IMG/VR virus record: IMGVR_UViG_3300025687_000234
Location: 1-28,503 of that record
DNA length: 28,503 bases
From: a virus
Strand: one strand, 5' to 3'
Shown one piece after another: positions 27,720 through 28,503 of the stretch (positions are counted from its first letter, which is position 1; each line of letters begins with the position of its first letter). Under the pieces are notes generated by a model. It was not told the DNA's origin, did no database searches, and saw only the letters and a list, made by a program, of their open reading frames with translations. The position numbers were made by a program, and so were the translations under genes.

Positions 27720-28045
27720 GGCTTGACTCCGTTGGTTCTATAGACAAGACCGCATCCATAGCTAGGGGTATTTCCGTTTATGTCTTCATTAAGATAAAAC
27801 CCCTGCTTTTTATAGTAGTTCAGTAGTCTATAAAAGTCTGGTGGATTTTGACCATATGGGGCGCAAGTCAGTCTTACTTCTTTTATCCCCATCTTCTTGG
27901 CGAACTTCTTGACCGCCAAAAGGACATACTTGGCGTAAGACTTACCCCTATGTTCTACGTCCGTGTTCAGGGAACAAAGTGTAGCATCTTTGTGGCGGGG
28001 GTTATAAATCAAGCGGCAACGGCTGTATCTATACTGTATTTTCAT
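27716..28045 (-). CDS. GNAT-family acetyltransferase
   Basis: The 109-aa protein shows the GNAT acetyl-CoA motif: SLNTDVEHRGKSYAKYVLLA (strand, then the V-x-x-x-x-R/G-x-G/S-x-A loop, here EHRGKSYAK) and MGIKEVRLTCAPYG, then LLNYYKKQGFYLNED. It is a short single-domain form. GNAT-fold amide-forming enzymes are listed among the partners of amidoligase systems, so it might belong to the cassette, though it is four genes away. The segment before its ATG (AGGATTGTATACATGA) resembles the ends of tagged genes. Confidence 0.8.
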   Translation of the reverse strand: MKIQYRYSRCRLIYNPRHKDATLCSLNTDVEHRGKSYAKYVLLAVKKFAKKMGIKEVRLTCAPYGQNPPDFYRLLNYYKKQGFYLNEDINGNTPSYGCGLVYRTNGVKP

Positions 28046-28069
28046 GTATACAATCCTTTTCTACAAGAC

Positions 28070-28420
28070 TTACTCATCAAATTGTCCTTGTTCTACTTCA
28101 ATACGGATACAAGCTTTTCGATCACCGTCTGCCCATTTATCTGCTTCTTGTTTCGTGTCATGTGATCCACCGACATAGAGAGTGTCCTCCACATTATTAT
28201 ATACGTTCAGCCACACAACTTGCTTTGGCCGCACTAGGTCAAGATTGCTTGTATGATTACCCGGATACCATCTACCATTTGGGTAGTAGTCTATTCCAGA
28301 CCACTCATACCCCGCCTTTCTCTTGCAAAAAATACGCTCTTCGGTTACTTCAAATACATATACTTCTTGACCGCTACGTGTCTTGTACGTCTTTCCAGCT
28401 TCAAATGGGGTATTATTCAT
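28070..28420 (-). CDS. Hypothetical 116-aa protein
   Basis: The protein starts MNNTPFEAGKTYKTRSGQEV, a small beta-rich domain with GKTYKTRSG and GYEWSGIDYYPNGRWYPGNH. The second half (VVWLNVYNNVEDTLYVGGSH, then KQEADKWADGD) looks like a separate strand-helix domain. It shares the SH3-like style of the tagged genes but ends in VEQGQFDE, so it has no tail. AAGGAG lies ten bases before the ATG. The function is unknown. Confidence 0.7.
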   Translation of the reverse strand: MNNTPFEAGKTYKTRSGQEVYVFEVTEERIFCKRKAGYEWSGIDYYPNGRWYPGNHTSNLDLVRPKQVVWLNVYNNVEDTLYVGGSHDTKQEADKWADGDRKACIRIEVEQGQFDE

Positions 28421-28503
28421 AACGTGAATACTCCTTCATGTTGACATGACCATCCTTGGCACGGAAGTAGTTGTCATGTATCGGACGGATTGCGTTTGAT
28501 GAC
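28413..28503 (-). CDS. Partial CDS, C-terminal end only
   Basis: The frame is open from the window edge and ends NAIRPIHDNYFRAKDGHVNM followed by KEYSRYE and TAA at 28415-28413. It overlaps the next ATG (ATGAATAA), in the window's usual style, so it is likely the end of a real gene whose start lies beyond the edge. Its last residues (KEYSRYE) are only loosely tail-like, so I do not count it in the tagged family. Nothing can be said of the function. Confidence 0.55.
   Translation of the reverse strand, partial: SSNAIRPIHDNYFRAKDGHVNMKEYSRYE

Noticed and set aside
1-28503. tRNA genes, CRISPR arrays, insertion sequences
   Set aside because: No cloverleaf with a T-loop, no regularly spaced repeats and no transposase-like protein were seen.

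Overview
The window is part of a tailed double-stranded DNA phage genome. Every supportable gene lies on the minus strand, so transcription runs from high to low coordinates. The genes form one nearly gapless run in which most neighbours overlap by 1, 4 or 8 bases (TAATG, ATGA and similar junctions). The run ends at a strong hairpin terminator at the low-coordinate edge. I see no structural, packaging or RNA polymerase genes, no tRNA and no CRISPR array. The replication and nucleotide genes (T7-like primase-helicase, family A DNA polymerase, single-strand binding protein, T7-type endonuclease I, B12-dependent ribonucleotide reductase, ThyX, metallophosphoesterase) recall marine podoviruses of the SIO1 type. 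The ligase cassette recalls phiEco32-like phages. The ExbB/ExbD-like pair would fit a Gram-negative host, but the host cannot be fixed from the sequence.

Layout in transcription order. (1) 28.5-26.1 kb: small proteins, a GNAT acetyltransferase and an AT-rich repeat region with a possible promoter (26.63-26.80 kb). (2) 26.1-17.8 kb: a peptide-ligase-like cassette with an ATP-grasp ligase, an unknown 284-aa protein, a class I amidotransferase/PuuD-like hydrolase, a second divergent ATP-grasp protein, a class II (Ntn) amidotransferase with a zinc tail, a phiEco32-type COOH-NH2 ligase, an unknown 205-aa protein, an Amidoligase_2 protein and a gamma-glutamylcyclotransferase-like protein. (3) 17.8-9.7 kb: small proteins mixed with the replisome (primase-helicase, DNA polymerase, SSB, Cas4/RecB-like nuclease, Holliday junction resolvase). 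(4) 9.7-6.2 kb: a metallophosphoesterase and a membrane cassette containing a MotA/TolQ/ExbB-like and an ExbD/MotB-like protein. (5) 6.2-0 kb: nucleotide metabolism and DNA modification (ThyX, class II RNR, a cytosine-methyltransferase-like protein, a dATP/dGTP diphosphohydrolase-like protein carrying a nested HNH endonuclease gene, an HD phosphohydrolase).

The most unusual feature is a family of 17 small genes between 11.5 and 27.6 kb. Their N-terminal domains differ and are mostly SH3/KOW-like beta barrels, but all carry the same C-terminal peptide, consensus (I/V)-D-x-x-Y-E-x-L-Y followed by one last residue, usually Thr. The peptide is conserved through synonymous codon changes and also where no gene follows it. 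Its DNA often doubles as the Shine-Dalgarno and start site of the next gene. One copy is cut off from its tail by an in-frame TAA. The tailed genes surround and interleave with the amide-ligase cassette, so I propose as inference that the tail is a shared tag, either a docking signal or the substrate of the ligases.
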